64,000 bases of DNA. Origin: Nocardia carnea NBRC 14403. GTDB lineage: Bacteria; Actinomycetota; Actinomycetes; Mycobacteriales; Mycobacteriaceae. The notes below the pieces were generated by a model that worked only from the letters and a program-made list of their open reading frames with translations, ran no database searches and was not told the DNA's origin. Location of the stretch: assembly GCF_000308515.1 (NCBI RefSeq), contig NZ_BAFV01000058.1:1-64000 (forward strand). Direction: 5' to 3'. This document shows, piece after piece, positions 55,966-64,000 of the stretch; positions within the stretch are counted from its first letter, which is position 1, and each line of letters begins with the position of its first letter. The position numbers were made by a program, and so were the translations under genes.

Positions 55966-56613
55966 TCACGGTACGTAGCGGCGGAGGCGGCGGGCGGCGA
56001 ACTCGCGGAAGTAGGAGACCTTGTCTTCCGGGACGATCGACGGGATCAGGAAATACCAGGCCCGTTCCATGCGCGACGCCATCTGGTCCATCGATTCGGT
56101 GCCGACCGCAACGATATGCATACCGGTGGTGAGCCCGTAGAGCAGCAGGCCGATGGTTTCCGGGTCGAGGTCGGGGAGCAGATCGCCCTGCGTGATCGCC
56201 TTCTCGGCGAGCGTCCGGTAGGTCTCACCCCACATTTTGGCGATATTGTCGCCGTTGGCGCCGCGGTAGTCGCCGATCTGATGGGTCAGTTTGAGCATCG
56301 CGCCGACCATCGGATCGTTCATCGACAGATCCGCCACCACATACGTGATACCGATCGCCGCCTCCAGGGCCGGTACCCGGGAATCGAAGAAGCCTTTACA
56401 GGAGGCGGTGAGCCGCTCCTGGCCCTGATCGACCACGGCGCGGGCCAGTTCTTCCTTGGACCCGAAGTGAAAATACAAGGCGCCCTTGGTCACATTGGAC
56501 TGCGCGATGATCTCGCTGAGGCTCGCATTGGCGTAGCCCAAGCGCAGAAAGACATCGGCAGCGCCCGCCAGGACGGAATCGCGGGTTATCTCCGCGCGCG
56601 CTTGCCTAGCCAT
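55966..56613 (-). CDS. TetR regulator of the gamma-butyrolactone-receptor (ScbR-like) type
   Basis: A 215-residue TetR-family regulator. The DNA-binding domain at 1-60 (MARQARAEITRDSVLAGAA, then LSEIIAQSNVTKGALYFHFG) is very close to ScbR/ArpA-type receptors, which bind gamma-butyrolactone signals and control secondary metabolism in Streptomyces. The C-terminal ligand domain fits that class (WGETYRTLAEKAITQGDLL). No AfsA-like synthase lies in the window, so the signal source is unknown. Direct repeats upstream may be its operator. ATG 56613. Confidence 0.8.
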   Translation of the reverse strand: MARQARAEITRDSVLAGAADVFLRLGYANASLSEIIAQSNVTKGALYFHFGSKEELARAVVDQGQERLTASCKGFFDSRVPALEAAIGITYVVADLSMNDPMVGAMLKLTHQIGDYRGANGDNIAKMWGETYRTLAEKAITQGDLLPDLDPETIGLLLYGLTTGMHIVAVGTESMDQMASRMERAWYFLIPSIVPEDKVSYFREFAARRLRRYVP

Positions 56614-56648
56614 CAGCTCCGCCTGTCATCCCAATAACCAGCCATCCT

Positions 56649-56680
56649 GAAGTAGACCGACATTGTCGAAGTAGACCGAC
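56649..56680. repeat. Direct repeat, candidate operator of the ScbR-like regulator
   Basis: GAAGTAGACCGAC occurs at 56649-56661 and again at 56668-56680, 19 bp apart, 36 nt upstream of the regulator's start. The second copy extends to the imperfect palindrome AAGTAGACCGACTT. The position suits autorepression. Confidence 0.5.
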
Positions 56681-56775
56681 TTACCGCCCGAACAGCACCC
56701 AAAGGATGGGTGAACCGTACCATCAGTCCCGGGTACGGTTCTCGATTCGACGGCCTGCCGGAGTTCGCGGGCAGT

Positions 56776-57531
56776 TCACGCACGGTTATCCGAACTGCCC
56801 TGCCCGCCGGGCGAGTTCACCGGGCCCGTCCCCGGGACGGCGGGCCATTCCGAGCTCAGCTGCGGATCCGCCTCGAGATGACTGAGACCGTTCCAGCACA
56901 GATTGACCAGGTGCGCGGCCACCACTTCCTTGGACGGACTGCGCACGTCCAGCCACCAGGTGGCGGTAGTGGCCACCATCCCGACCAGCGCCTGGGCGTA
57001 CAGACCCGCCAGGCTGGTGTCGAAACCGCGACGATCGAAATCGCCCGCCAGCAGATGCGCGACCTGGCTGACCGCTTCGTTGAGCAGGCTCGAATACCGG
57101 CCGTCGGTCGAGGAAACGGGCTGATCGCGCACCAGGATGCGGAAACCGTCGGTGCGCTGCTCTATATAGGTGAGCAGCGCGAGCGCCACCTGTTCGAGGC
57201 GGACCCGGGATCTGTTGTTGGTGAGCGAGGAAGTGATCATATCGAGCAACATCGACATCTCGCGGTCGACCACCACCGCGTACAGACCTTCTTTACCGCC
57301 GAAATGCTCGTAGACGACGGGTTTGGAGACCTGGGCGCGCAGCGCTATCTCCTCGATGGAGGTGGCGTCGTATCCTCGTTCGGCGAACAGCGCGCGCCCG
57401 ATCTCGATCAATTGCCGGCGGCGCTGGGTACCGGTCATCCGCTGCCGGGCCGGTGGAACCTGCTCGGCGATCTCCTTCGCACCCCCATCGGCCGGTGACT
57501 CCCCGGCCGTTCGCGGCTCTCCCGACGACAC
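56776..57531 (-). CDS. TetR-family regulator (Rv1019-like)
   Basis: A 251-residue TetR regulator. The DNA-binding domain lies at about 45-105 (RQLIEIGRALFAERGYDATS, then AQVSKPVVYEHFGGKEGLYAVV in part: VSKPVVYEHFGGKEG). The ligand domain follows. The first 45 residues are a charged, disordered extension. GTG 57531 has a GGGAGG site 7 nt upstream; the open frame up to 58026 runs through the tRNA gene and is rejected. It corresponds in position to M. tuberculosis Rv1019 between glmU and mfd. Target genes unknown. Confidence 0.82.
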   Translation of the reverse strand: MSSGEPRTAGESPADGGAKEIAEQVPPARQRMTGTQRRRQLIEIGRALFAERGYDATSIEEIALRAQVSKPVVYEHFGGKEGLYAVVVDREMSMLLDMITSSLTNNRSRVRLEQVALALLTYIEQRTDGFRILVRDQPVSSTDGRYSSLLNEAVSQVAHLLAGDFDRRGFDTSLAGLYAQALVGMVATTATWWLDVRSPSKEVVAAHLVNLCWNGLSHLEADPQLSSEWPAVPGTGPVNSPGGQGSSDNRA

Positions 57532-57798
57532 GTTCCCGCCTCCCTGGTTACCGGGGTCGCCGATACGGCCGGATCTCCGACCAGCGACCAAAACCATCGA
57601 GATCAACTGTCTCAGACCTGCCGCGACCGGGGTCACGCGGGCATGCTGTGCGCCCGCCCGGCACCGCGGAAGCCGGCCATATGACCCGCCCGACGGATCA
57701 CCGGCAGCCACGGTTCGACGAAAACCGGGGTGGCATGCGATTATCGTTGCCGTGCCTGGGCACAGCGGCGGGTGACCGATGATCCACCGGTGTGACAG

Positions 57799-57869
57799 TC
57801 CGCCGTGGTGTAATGGCAGCACCTCTGATTTTGGTTCAGATAGTTCAGGTTCGAGTCCTGGCGGCGGAG
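57799..57869 (+). tRNA. tRNA-Gln (anticodon TTG)
   Basis: The acceptor stem TCCGCCG pairs with CGGCGGA; the D arm is GTGTAATGGCAGCAC; the anticodon stem TCTGA/TCAGA encloses the loop TTTTGGT with anticodon TTG (reads CAA); the T arm contains GGTTCGAGTCC. The discriminator base G is followed by CA, so CCA is not fully encoded. Its 3' 26 nt are nearly repeated at 58880-58905. Confidence 0.95.
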
Positions 57870-58091
57870 CAAATACGGGTTCGACCGGGGAAACAACTAT
57901 TTCCTGACGCACACCGGCGCTCCCGGATCCCGTCAAAATCCCTGCATTCGCAGAAGCTGGTCGATGGCGTCGCGTGTCGAGTGGCCCTCCGCCGGGCGAT
58001 AGGTGCATATTCATGTCCGCCGACAACCTGCGATCGTGGACGAGGAGTATCGGCCTCGCCGCAACGCCACCGTCTTCCGCCTAGGAATGCC

Positions 58092-58700
58092 ATGTCCAAG
58101 ACATCGAAGGCACTTCCCTTGATCGCCGCCGCCCTCACCACTGCCGCCCTCGCCACCGGACAGGCCTCGGCACAGTCCGCTGTGGACCCGGGCTCTGCCG
58201 GGTCGGGCTCTGCCGGGTCGGGCTCTGCCGGGTCGGGCTCTGCGGAGTCGGGCTCCGCGTGGCCGGGCTCTGCGGGTTCGGGCTCATCACTGGTGGCCGT
58301 GGGGCCGGGCTCGACACTCGGTCTGTGTTCGATCACCGCGACCGGGTACGCGGACGGACAGCCTGTCGCACTCACCGCCGGTCACTGCACACTCGGGCTG
58401 TTCGGGGTGATCCGGCTGCCCGACGTCGACTGGGCCATGATCCCCCTGCTTCCTGGTACCCCGACCCACAACACCCTCCCGAGTGGTGAGCGGCTGACCG
58501 GCCTCGGCGCACCCGACGGGGTCCTGTGCAGGTGGGGGCAGCGGAGCGGGACGCGCTGTGACGGATACACAGGTATCCGAGTGGGCGACTCCGGCGGACC
58601 GGTGTACCGGCCGAACAGCGACGGCACCGCAACCCTCGTCGGGATCACCAGTTCGAACATCCAGTACTCCAGCCTGCCACCGGGGTTTTCTCTGTCGTGA
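58092..58700 (+). CDS. Secreted chymotrypsin-like serine protease (S1 family)
   Basis: A 202-residue secreted protease. The signal peptide ends near residue 28 (ATGQASAQS). A low-complexity linker of Gly-Ser-Ala repeats follows at about 33-66. The catalytic triad is His in TAGHC (about 98), Asp in PDVDWAMI (about 114) and Ser in GDSGGP (about 166). Two Cys pairs are placed as in streptogrisin-type enzymes. It is short for the family and has no visible propeptide. ATG 58092 is chosen. It lies between tRNA-Gln and a near-copy of that tRNA's 3' end, so it may have arrived with an integrated element. Confidence 0.85.
   Translation: MSKTSKALPLIAAALTTAALATGQASAQSAVDPGSAGSGSAGSGSAGSGSAESGSAWPGSAGSGSSLVAVGPGSTLGLCSITATGYADGQPVALTAGHCTLGLFGVIRLPDVDWAMIPLLPGTPTHNTLPSGERLTGLGAPDGVLCRWGQRSGTRCDGYTGIRVGDSGGPVYRPNSDGTATLVGITSSNIQYSSLPPGFSLS
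58191..58288 (+). repeat. 15-bp tandem coding repeats
   Basis: The word GGGCTCTGCCGGGTC recurs every 15 bp with small changes for about six units. It encodes the Gly-Ser-Ala-Gly-Ser linker of the protease. Copy number is likely to vary between strains. Confidence 0.8.
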
Positions 58701-58879
58701 CCGCACGCGTGCGCCCGAACTCTGCGGCGTCGTGATCGTCGGGCCCGGCCCCCGGCAAGGCTGATACGCTCAGCACCCGTGCAGCGCGACAAGGGGCCGT
58801 CATCGAGTGGGTAGTCCTTACCCATGGCGGCCTCTTCGTATGCCCGGGAATCCCTCGCTCGGTCCCGATCCGATCTGGG

Positions 58880-58905
58880 CAGGTTCGGGTCCTGGCAACG
58901 GAGCA
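58880..58905 (+). repeat. Near-copy of the tRNA-Gln 3' end (att-like site)
   Basis: This 26-nt stretch matches the last 26 nt of the tRNA-Gln gene region (57846-57871) at 23 positions, in the same orientation, 1,034 bp away. The sequence before it does not resemble the 5' half of a tRNA. Duplicated tRNA 3' ends are the usual scar of site-specific integration; no integrase gene is present now. Confidence 0.65.
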
Positions 58906-58946
58906 GCTCGCGTGCACGACGACCATCGTCGGCCCGAGGGAGATTC

Positions 58947-60434
58947 ATGCAGGAGCAGACCGCCGTCATCGTGCTAGCCGCAGGTGCCGGTACGAGAATG
59001 CGGTCGAAGAAGCCCAAGGTGCTGCATCCGCTGGCCGGGCGCAGCATGCTGGCGCACGCGCTGTACGCGGCGCACACCATCGACCCGCACCATCTGGTGA
59101 CCGTTGTGGGGCACGACCGGGAACAGGTCGGCGCCGAGGCCGCGGGTGTGGCAAGCGAACTGGGCCGCACCGTCGTCCCGGTCGTCCAGGAACAGCAGCT
59201 CGGCACCGGCCACGCGGTACAGGTGGGTCTCACCGGGCTGCCCGCCGACTTCAGCGGTGATGTGATCGTCACCTCCGGAGATGTTCCGCTGCTGGACGGC
59301 CACACCCTTTCCGCGCTGCTCGACGAGCATCGCAGCTATCCCGACCGGCCCGCGGTCACCGTCCTCACCTTCGTCCCGGACGACCCGAACGGTTACGGGC
59401 GGATCGTGCGCGATGCCGACGGCGAGGTCGCCGAGATCGTCGAGCACGCCGATGCGACGCCCGAACAGGCCGCCATCACGGAGGTGAACTCCGGTGTGTA
59501 CGCCTTCGATGTCGCGGTCCTGCGCACCATGCTCGGCCGGTTGTCCACCGCCAATGCGCAGCACGAGCTGTATCTGACCGATGTCCTGAAACTCGCCCGC
59601 GAAGCCGGCTACCCCGTACAGGGCGCCCGGCTGGTGGATTCGGCCAAGGTCACCGGTGTCAACGACCGGGTTCAACTGGCCGCCGCGGCGCGCACCCTCA
59701 ATCGCTACATCGCGGAACGCCATATGCGCGCGGGTGTGACAATCGTCGACCCGGCGACCACCTGGATCGATACCGATGTCCGGATCGGCCGCGATACCGT
59801 CATCCGCCCCGGGGTCCAATTGCTGGGTACGACAGTGATCGGCGAGGACGCGGAAATCGGCCCGGACACCACGCTCACCAATTCGGACATCGGCGACGGC
59901 GCCCGGGTGATTCGCACGCACGGTGAAGGCGCAAAAGTCGACGCATATGCGACAGTCGGGCCGTTCAGTTATCTGCGGCCGGGCACCGTTCTGGGCGAAT
60001 CGGGCAAAATCGGCGCCTTCGTCGAGACCAAGAATGTGGATATCGGCAGGCATACCAAGGTTCCGCATCTCACCTATATCGGTGACGCCACCGTCGGTGA
60101 GCACAGCAACATCGGAGCATCCAGCGTTTTCGTGAACTACGACGGGGTGGACAAGCACCGCACGGTCGTCGGGTCCCATGTGCGCACCGGCAGCGATACG
60201 ATGTTCGTCGCACCGGTGACCGTGGGTGACGGTGCATATACCGGGGCAGGTACTGTGCTGCGGGAAGACGTCCCGCCGGGCGCGCTCGCCGTGTCCGGGG
60301 GTACGCAGCGCAATATCGAGAACTGGGTGCAGCGGAAACGTCCAGGTACCGCTGCAGCGAATGCGGCGGCGAAGGCACTCGCGGCCGATGAATTACCGGA
60401 TCGGGCAACAGAGCTTAAGGATGGCAACCAGTAG
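58947..60434 (+). CDS. glmU: Bifunctional GlmU: glucosamine-1-P acetyltransferase / GlcNAc-1-P uridyltransferase
   Basis: Makes UDP-GlcNAc in two steps for peptidoglycan and arabinogalactan linkage (495 aa). The N-terminal uridyltransferase opens with [16 protein letters not shown]. The C-terminal left-handed beta-helix (from about 260) has the hexapeptide repeats and the acetyltransferase segment [10 protein letters not shown]. The C-terminal tail is Lys/Ala-rich. ATG 58947 has GAGGGAG just upstream; the open frame to 58824 overlaps the att-like repeat. prs follows with a 1-nt overlap. Confidence 0.97.
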   Translation: MQEQTAVIVLAAGAGTRMRSKKPKVLHPLAGRSMLAHALYAAHTIDPHHLVTVVGHDREQVGAEAAGVASELGRTVVPVVQEQQLGTGHAVQVGLTGLPADFSGDVIVTSGDVPLLDGHTLSALLDEHRSYPDRPAVTVLTFVPDDPNGYGRIVRDADGEVAEIVEHADATPEQAAITEVNSGVYAFDVAVLRTMLGRLSTANAQHELYLTDVLKLAREAGYPVQGARLVDSAKVTGVNDRVQLAAAARTLNRYIAERHMRAGVTIVDPATTWIDTDVRIGRDTVIRPGVQLLGTTVIGEDAEIGPDTTLTNSDIGDGARVIRTHGEGAKVDAYATVGPFSYLRPGTVLGESGKIGAFVETKNVDIGRHTKVPHLTYIGDATVGEHSNIGASSVFVNYDGVDKHRTVVGSHVRTGSDTMFVAPVTVGDGAYTGAGTVLREDVPPGALAVSGGTQRNIENWVQRKRPGTAAANAAAKALAADELPDRATELKDGNQ

Positions 60435-61414
60435 TGACCGCGTCATGGATCGACAACCAGAAGAACCTGATGCTCTTCGCCGGACGGTCGCACCCAGAAC
60501 TGGCCGAGCAGGTGGCCAAGGAATTGGACGTCGAGGTCACCCCGCAGACCGCGCGTGATTTCGCGAACGGGGAAATCTTCGTCCGTTTCGAAGAGTCGGT
60601 ACGCGGTTCCGACGCCTTCGTATTGCAGAGCTTCCCGGCGCCGCTGAACCAGTGGCTGATGGAACAGCTGATCATGATCGACGCGCTCAAGCGCGGTTCG
60701 GCCAAGCGGATCACCGCCATCCTGCCGTTCTACCCCTACGCCCGCCAGGACAAGAAGCACCGCGGCCGCGAACCGATCTCCGCCCGGCTCGTCGCCGATC
60801 TGCTGAAAACCGCCGGCGCCGACCGCATCGTGACGGTCGATCTGCACACCGATCAGATCCAGGGCTTCTTCGACGGCCCGGTCGACCATATGCACGCCCA
60901 GCTGCAGCTCGCGGAGTACATCCGCAACAACTACAGCCTGGACAACATCAGCGTCGTCTCCCCCGATTCCGGCCGTGTCCGGGTAGCGGAGAAATGGGCG
61001 GATTCGCTGGGCGGGTCGCCGCTGGCGTTCATCCACAAGACCCGTGACCCGCTGGTTCCGAACCAGGTGAAGTCCAACCGGGTGGTCGGTGAGGTCGAGG
61101 GCCGCACCTGCATTCTGATCGACGATATGATCGACACCGGTGGCACCATTGCCGGCGCGGTGAACGTACTGAAGGAAGCCGGTGCCGGTGATGTGGTGAT
61201 CGCCGCGACGCACGGCGTGCTGAGTGCGCCCGCCGCCGAGCGGCTGGCCTCCTGCGGCGCCAAAGAGGTCGTGGTGACCAATACGCTGCCGATCACCGAG
61301 GACAAGAAGTTCCCGCAGCTCACGGTGCTGTCCATCGCGCCGCTGCTGGCCCGCACGATCCGCGAGGTGTTCGAGAACGGTTCGGTGACCGGGCTGTTCA
61401 ACGGCAACGCCTGA
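60434..61414 (+). CDS. prs: Ribose-phosphate pyrophosphokinase Prs
   Basis: Makes PRPP from ribose-5-phosphate and ATP for nucleotides, His, Trp and, in mycolata, decaprenyl-phosphoryl-arabinose (326 aa). Motifs are FANGEIFVRFEESVRG, the catalytic flexible loop RQDKKHRGREPISA (about 100-113), the PRPP loop ILIDDMIDTGGTIAGA (about 230-245) and the metal-binding VDLHTDQIQGFF. The GTG start at 60434 shares one base with the glmU stop codon. Synteny with glmU is conserved. A strong terminator follows. Confidence 0.97.
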   Translation: MTASWIDNQKNLMLFAGRSHPELAEQVAKELDVEVTPQTARDFANGEIFVRFEESVRGSDAFVLQSFPAPLNQWLMEQLIMIDALKRGSAKRITAILPFYPYARQDKKHRGREPISARLVADLLKTAGADRIVTVDLHTDQIQGFFDGPVDHMHAQLQLAEYIRNNYSLDNISVVSPDSGRVRVAEKWADSLGGSPLAFIHKTRDPLVPNQVKSNRVVGEVEGRTCILIDDMIDTGGTIAGAVNVLKEAGAGDVVIAATHGVLSAPAAERLASCGAKEVVVTNTLPITEDKKFPQLTVLSIAPLLARTIREVFENGSVTGLFNGNA

Positions 61415-61739
61415 ACACATTCGGCGGTAACCCTTCATATCTGTCGCATCAGCCCCGGACTTTCGGTCCGGGGCTGATGCATCTCCGGGACTGTGCGTCT
61501 CCGAGCCGTGCGGGATCAGGGCCGTGGAGGTGAGCGGCCGGCAAGCCACCTCGAGCCGGGGCCGGGCAGCCGTGCCCCGGAACAGTCGCTGTCATATCTC
61601 CTTCGGAACCGCCCCGGCCTTTCGGGGCGGGAACCACTCATGTGGCCACGGATCGGCTCGCGCCGAGCTCTACAGGATGGCTCGCCATAACTGGTCGCGG
61701 TCTCTCGACGTACCCCCGCAGCGGCGCATACTGGGTGGT
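61415..61739. other. Intergenic region with two hairpins
   Basis: 325 nt without a gene. It contains the prs terminator and a second hairpin at 61609-61630 (CCGCCCCG with CGGGGCGG, 6-nt loop), which can extend by several more pairs with one bulge. Confidence 0.55.
61446..61480 (+). terminator. Terminator after prs
   Basis: Perfect 15-bp stem at 61446-61460 and 61466-61480 with loop TTTCG, 31 nt after the prs stop codon. It closes the glmU-prs transcript. Confidence 0.85.
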
Positions 61740-61985
61740 ATGGATCGCGAACCACGAGAGCCCGATATGGGCGACGACGACCAGTTGGACGAGGTCCGCG
61801 CCTATGAACGCACTATCGAGGACCCGCCGGACGACCTGCGAATCCGCAACCGGGAAAGCGACGACGACCGGCTGGGTATAACCGAAGAACTGGCCGAGGA
61901 ATCGGACCGCCGCGACCGTTCCGGCGAGGACAACCGCCCCGCCGAGGCCGCCGCCATCCATATCGAGGACGAGCCCGAAAGCTGA
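61740..61985 (+). CDS. Small acidic, probably disordered protein
   Basis: An 81-residue protein with about 40 percent Asp, Glu and Arg and almost no hydrophobic core (DDDQLDEVRAYERTIEDPPD, then the GITEELAEESDRRD helix). No family recognised. ATG 61740 is the first start after the hairpins; GGTGGT upstream is a modest ribosome site. It lies 57 nt before the repeat-rich membrane protein gene and may share its transcript. Confidence 0.6.
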   Translation: MDREPREPDMGDDDQLDEVRAYERTIEDPPDDLRIRNRESDDDRLGITEELAEESDRRDRSGEDNRPAEAAAIHIEDEPES

Positions 61986-62042
61986 CCCTCCCCACCGCGG
62001 TACCCGACTACGAGCCCTCGACGATCCGACCGAGGAGACGTG

Positions 62043-63392
62043 ATGAGCACACCGCAGGACCCACGCAACCCCGACGAGACGCCGCGCGACGCCGGCGAGA
62101 CGCCGCAACAGCACAACCGGCCACCACAGTCCGAGGGCGGGCCGGCACAACATCACGCTGAGCCACCGGTGGACAGGGACTCCGGGACCGGCGGTCACCG
62201 TCCCGGCGAGCAAGCGTCGGGCGGTCGGACCCGCGAAACTCCGGACGAACCGTTCGTCACACCCGCTGCCCCGCAACCGCCGGACCATACGCAGACCCCC
62301 GGGCACAGCCCTCAGCCACCGGACGAACCTGCCGCCGCGGCCGGCGCCCCGCAGCCCCCTTCGCAGTCCGGTGATCAGCCCGGCTCAGGTACTGAACCGG
62401 GCCGTGCCGGAGAGGATCGGCCGGTCGGTGGCGAGACGCCGAGATCTTCCGAGGACCCACCCACCGAATACCTCCCGAAGATCCTGCACCGTGAGTCGTC
62501 CGGTTCGAGCCGGGCCGCCGCCGGACCGGAGAGCCACGAGCCCGGCGTGAGCAGCCCCGCGGACGACCATCCGACACAAATGTTGCCCAAACAGTCCGAG
62601 CAACCGGGTGCACCCGGCGCCGAGGCGCCGCGAATGGACAAGGGGACCGCGGCCTACACCCACGGGTGGCAGCCGGGTTCGTCCGAACAACAGCCGGGGC
62701 AACAGCCGATGGGCGAGGTCCCACCGCAGGCGTGGTCCGCGCGGCCGGAGGAGCAGGAACCGGGGCAGGCCTGGCAACCCCAGTCACCCGGTCAGCCCGG
62801 CTACTCCCAGTCCGGTGGCACTCCGTATCCGCCGCCCGGCGCATACGGCAGTCGACCCGGACAGCCCGGAGATCAATCCGGTTGGGGCGCCGACCAGCCA
62901 GGACAGCAGGGCTGGGGTGGTGGGCAGCCCGGATGGGGAGCCGATCGACCCGGGCAACAGGGCTGGGGTAATGAACAACCCGGACAGCAGGGCTGGGGTC
63001 ACGAACAACCCGGGCAGCCCGGATGGGGCGGGCAGCAAGGGTGGAGCGGCGCCCAGCCCCCGCAGCAAGGCTGGGGCGGCGGCCGACAACCCGGCGGCTA
63101 TCCCGCCTACCCGCAGCAGCCGTACCAGCCCTATGGCGCCACCCAGGAACCGGAACGCTCCGGACCACAGGTCCTGTCGATCATCGGTTTCGTCTGCGCC
63201 GCAGTCTCACTGCTGTTCTGCCCACTCCTGTTCGGTATCGCCGGTATCGCACTCGGCGTCATCGGGCATATCCGCGGCGAATCCCTCGGAAAATGGGCAG
63301 CCATCGCGGCCGGCGTATGCCTGATCATCGGAGTGATCCTGGCCTTGGCGCTCTCCGGAATGGACATGGTCCCCATCGAGTCAGTGAGTTAG
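62043..63392 (+). CDS. Gln/Pro/Gly-rich repeat protein with a C-terminal DUF4190-like membrane domain
   Basis: A 449-residue protein. Residues 1-370 are disordered and rich in Pro, Gln, Gly, Glu and Ser, with W-G repeats such as QPGQQGWGNEQPGQQGWG-like units between about 280 and 350. Residues about 380-440 form two membrane helices (VLSIIGFVCAAVSLLFC; WAAIAAGVCLIIGVILALAL) linked by GIALGVIGHIRGE, the DUF4190 plan. The long arm is probably cytoplasmic, or spans to the envelope. ATG 62043 has GAGGAG five nt upstream. It overlaps the convergent ribbon-helix-helix gene by 12 nt. Function unknown. Confidence 0.75.
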   Translation: MSTPQDPRNPDETPRDAGETPQQHNRPPQSEGGPAQHHAEPPVDRDSGTGGHRPGEQASGGRTRETPDEPFVTPAAPQPPDHTQTPGHSPQPPDEPAAAAGAPQPPSQSGDQPGSGTEPGRAGEDRPVGGETPRSSEDPPTEYLPKILHRESSGSSRAAAGPESHEPGVSSPADDHPTQMLPKQSEQPGAPGAEAPRMDKGTAAYTHGWQPGSSEQQPGQQPMGEVPPQAWSARPEEQEPGQAWQPQSPGQPGYSQSGGTPYPPPGAYGSRPGQPGDQSGWGADQPGQQGWGGGQPGWGADRPGQQGWGNEQPGQQGWGHEQPGQPGWGGQQGWSGAQPPQQGWGGGRQPGGYPAYPQQPYQPYGATQEPERSGPQVLSIIGFVCAAVSLLFCPLLFGIAGIALGVIGHIRGESLGKWAAIAAGVCLIIGVILALALSGMDMVPIESVS

Positions 63393-63566
63393 GGCCCGGG
63401 CCGACCGGCGCTCCCCGGTTCCGGTGGGTGCATCGCCGGGCGGTTTCTCGAGCAACATCGAGACGCCGCGTCGAACGAGCTCGGTCCTACTCACTCCCGT
63501 GGCCGCGGCCTCCTGATCCAACCGGATCAGCAACTCCGCCGGCGGGCACACCCTGGTCTTGTGCAT
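63381..63566 (-). CDS. Ribbon-helix-helix (CopG/Arc-like) DNA-binding protein
   Basis: A 61-residue protein. HKTRVCPPAELLIRLDQEA forms the ribbon and first helix and TGVSRTELVRRGVSMLL the second, the Arc/MetJ/CopG fold. Such proteins are often antitoxins, but no toxin gene sits beside it. Start uncertain: ATG 63566 is taken because the residues upstream (to 63626) are not family-like. The C-terminal 15 residues are encoded in the overlap with the neighbouring gene's end. Confidence 0.6.
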   Translation of the reverse strand: MHKTRVCPPAELLIRLDQEAAATGVSRTELVRRGVSMLLEKPPGDAPTGTGERRSARALTH

Positions 63567-63666
63567 GCCGTAAAAGGTATCGGTGCCTGAGCTGTGGGCC
63601 GGATAGGGTCCACCTATGCCTATCAAGGACCATCACCGGCCGGCGACCGGGAAGCGGAGCGCGTAG

Positions 63667-64000
63667 ATGTCGCAGCGGGAGCTGGTGGTTCTGGGTACCG
63701 CCAGTCAAGTGCCGACCGCGCACCGTAACCACAACGGGTATGTGCTGCGGTGGGGCGGCGAGGCGGTCCTGTTCGACCCCGGTGAGGGCACGCAGCGGCA
63801 GATGATCCACGCCGGGATTTCCGCGACCGGCCTGACCCGGATAGCGATAACCCACTTCCACGGCGACCACAGTCTCGGGCTGGCCGGGGTGATGCAGCGC
63901 ATCAATCTGGACCGTGTCCCGCACCCGATCGACGCCTACTATCCGGCGTCGGGTCAGCGGTATTTCGACAACCTGTGCGATGCCACCGCCTACCATCGCA
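63667..64000 (+). CDS. rnz: Ribonuclease Z (5' part, runs off the window)
   Basis: The first 111 residues of a metallo-beta-lactamase-fold nuclease that trims tRNA 3' ends. It opens [20 protein letters not shown], followed by [12 protein letters not shown] and the zinc motif [11 protein letters not shown] at about residues 59-69, all typical of RNase Z. ATG 63667 begins the frame; the ribosome site is weak. The rest lies beyond the window, so length and integrity cannot be judged. A role outside tRNA processing cannot be excluded. Confidence 0.85.
   Translation, partial: MSQRELVVLGTASQVPTAHRNHNGYVLRWGGEAVLFDPGEGTQRQMIHAGISATGLTRIAITHFHGDHSLGLAGVMQRINLDRVPHPIDAYYPASGQRYFDNLCDATAYHR

Noticed and set aside
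58830-58905. Second tRNA-Gln gene near 58.9 kb
   Set aside because: Only the 3' 26 nt resemble tRNA-Gln; the preceding 50 nt do not fold into D and anticodon arms, so it is treated as an att-like repeat.

Overview
The window is chromosomal DNA from a high-GC, mycolic-acid-type actinomycete, most likely Nocardia or a close relative. The evidence is the strong C/G third-position bias, many GTG starts with 4-nt GTGA overlaps, and long stretches in the gene order known from Mycobacterium tuberculosis. One stretch follows Rv3412 to Rv3443c (DUF5319, rsdA, sigD, Rv3415c-like, whiB3, groEL1, groES, tsaD, rimI, tsaB, tsaE, alr, nnrD, glmS, Rv3438-like, glmM, rpsI, rplM). A second follows Rv1021 to Rv1017c (mazG, mfd, TetR, glmU, prs). 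Homology statements rest on recognition by eye; no database was searched.

Layout. 1-8 kb: sigma-D and its anti-sigma factor, whiB3, an extra SigK-like ECF sigma factor, and the groES-groEL1 locus with a CIRCE operator next to a second perfect 9-9-9 inverted repeat. 8-21 kb: an Hsp70-like membrane protein, the t6A tRNA-modification genes (tsaD, tsaB, tsaE) with rimI, alanine racemase, NAD(P)HX repair, a cupredoxin lipoprotein, glmS and a flavoprotein. 21.4-28.2 kb: an accessory island with more A/T. It has a YefM-YoeB toxin-antitoxin pair, type VII secretion-associated proteins (a YbaB-like gene broken by an in-frame amber codon, WXG100-like proteins, a T7SS-associated protein), two head-truncated gene remnants that meet at about 24,140, and proteins with Asp-rich calcium-binding-type repeats.

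28-41 kb: PspC, a small membrane protein, glmM, rpsI-rplM, a degenerate Hsp70-like membrane protein beside an Rv1747-like FHA-ABC exporter, a secreted zinc metalloprotease, another FHA protein and a lipoprotein. 41-48 kb: the most interesting block. It is an operon with two iron-box-like sites in front that encodes a clavaminate-synthase-type oxygenase, SbnB-like and SbnA-like enzymes (2,3-diaminopropionate synthesis), a PLP decarboxylase and a MATE exporter. A third iron-box-like site precedes the flavodoxin gene at the end. No siderophore synthetase or NRPS lies in the window, so the product is unknown. It is followed by a candidate ADP-ribosyltransferase.

49-64 kb: a PNPOx-fold protein, TerD, mazG-mfd, a gamma-butyrolactone-receptor-like TetR with direct repeats upstream, a second TetR, tRNA-Gln(TTG), a secreted chymotrypsin-like protease lying between the tRNA and a near-copy of its 3' end (att-like), glmU-prs, two disordered or repeat-rich proteins, a ribbon-helix-helix protein, and the 5' part of a ribonuclease Z-like gene that runs off the window.
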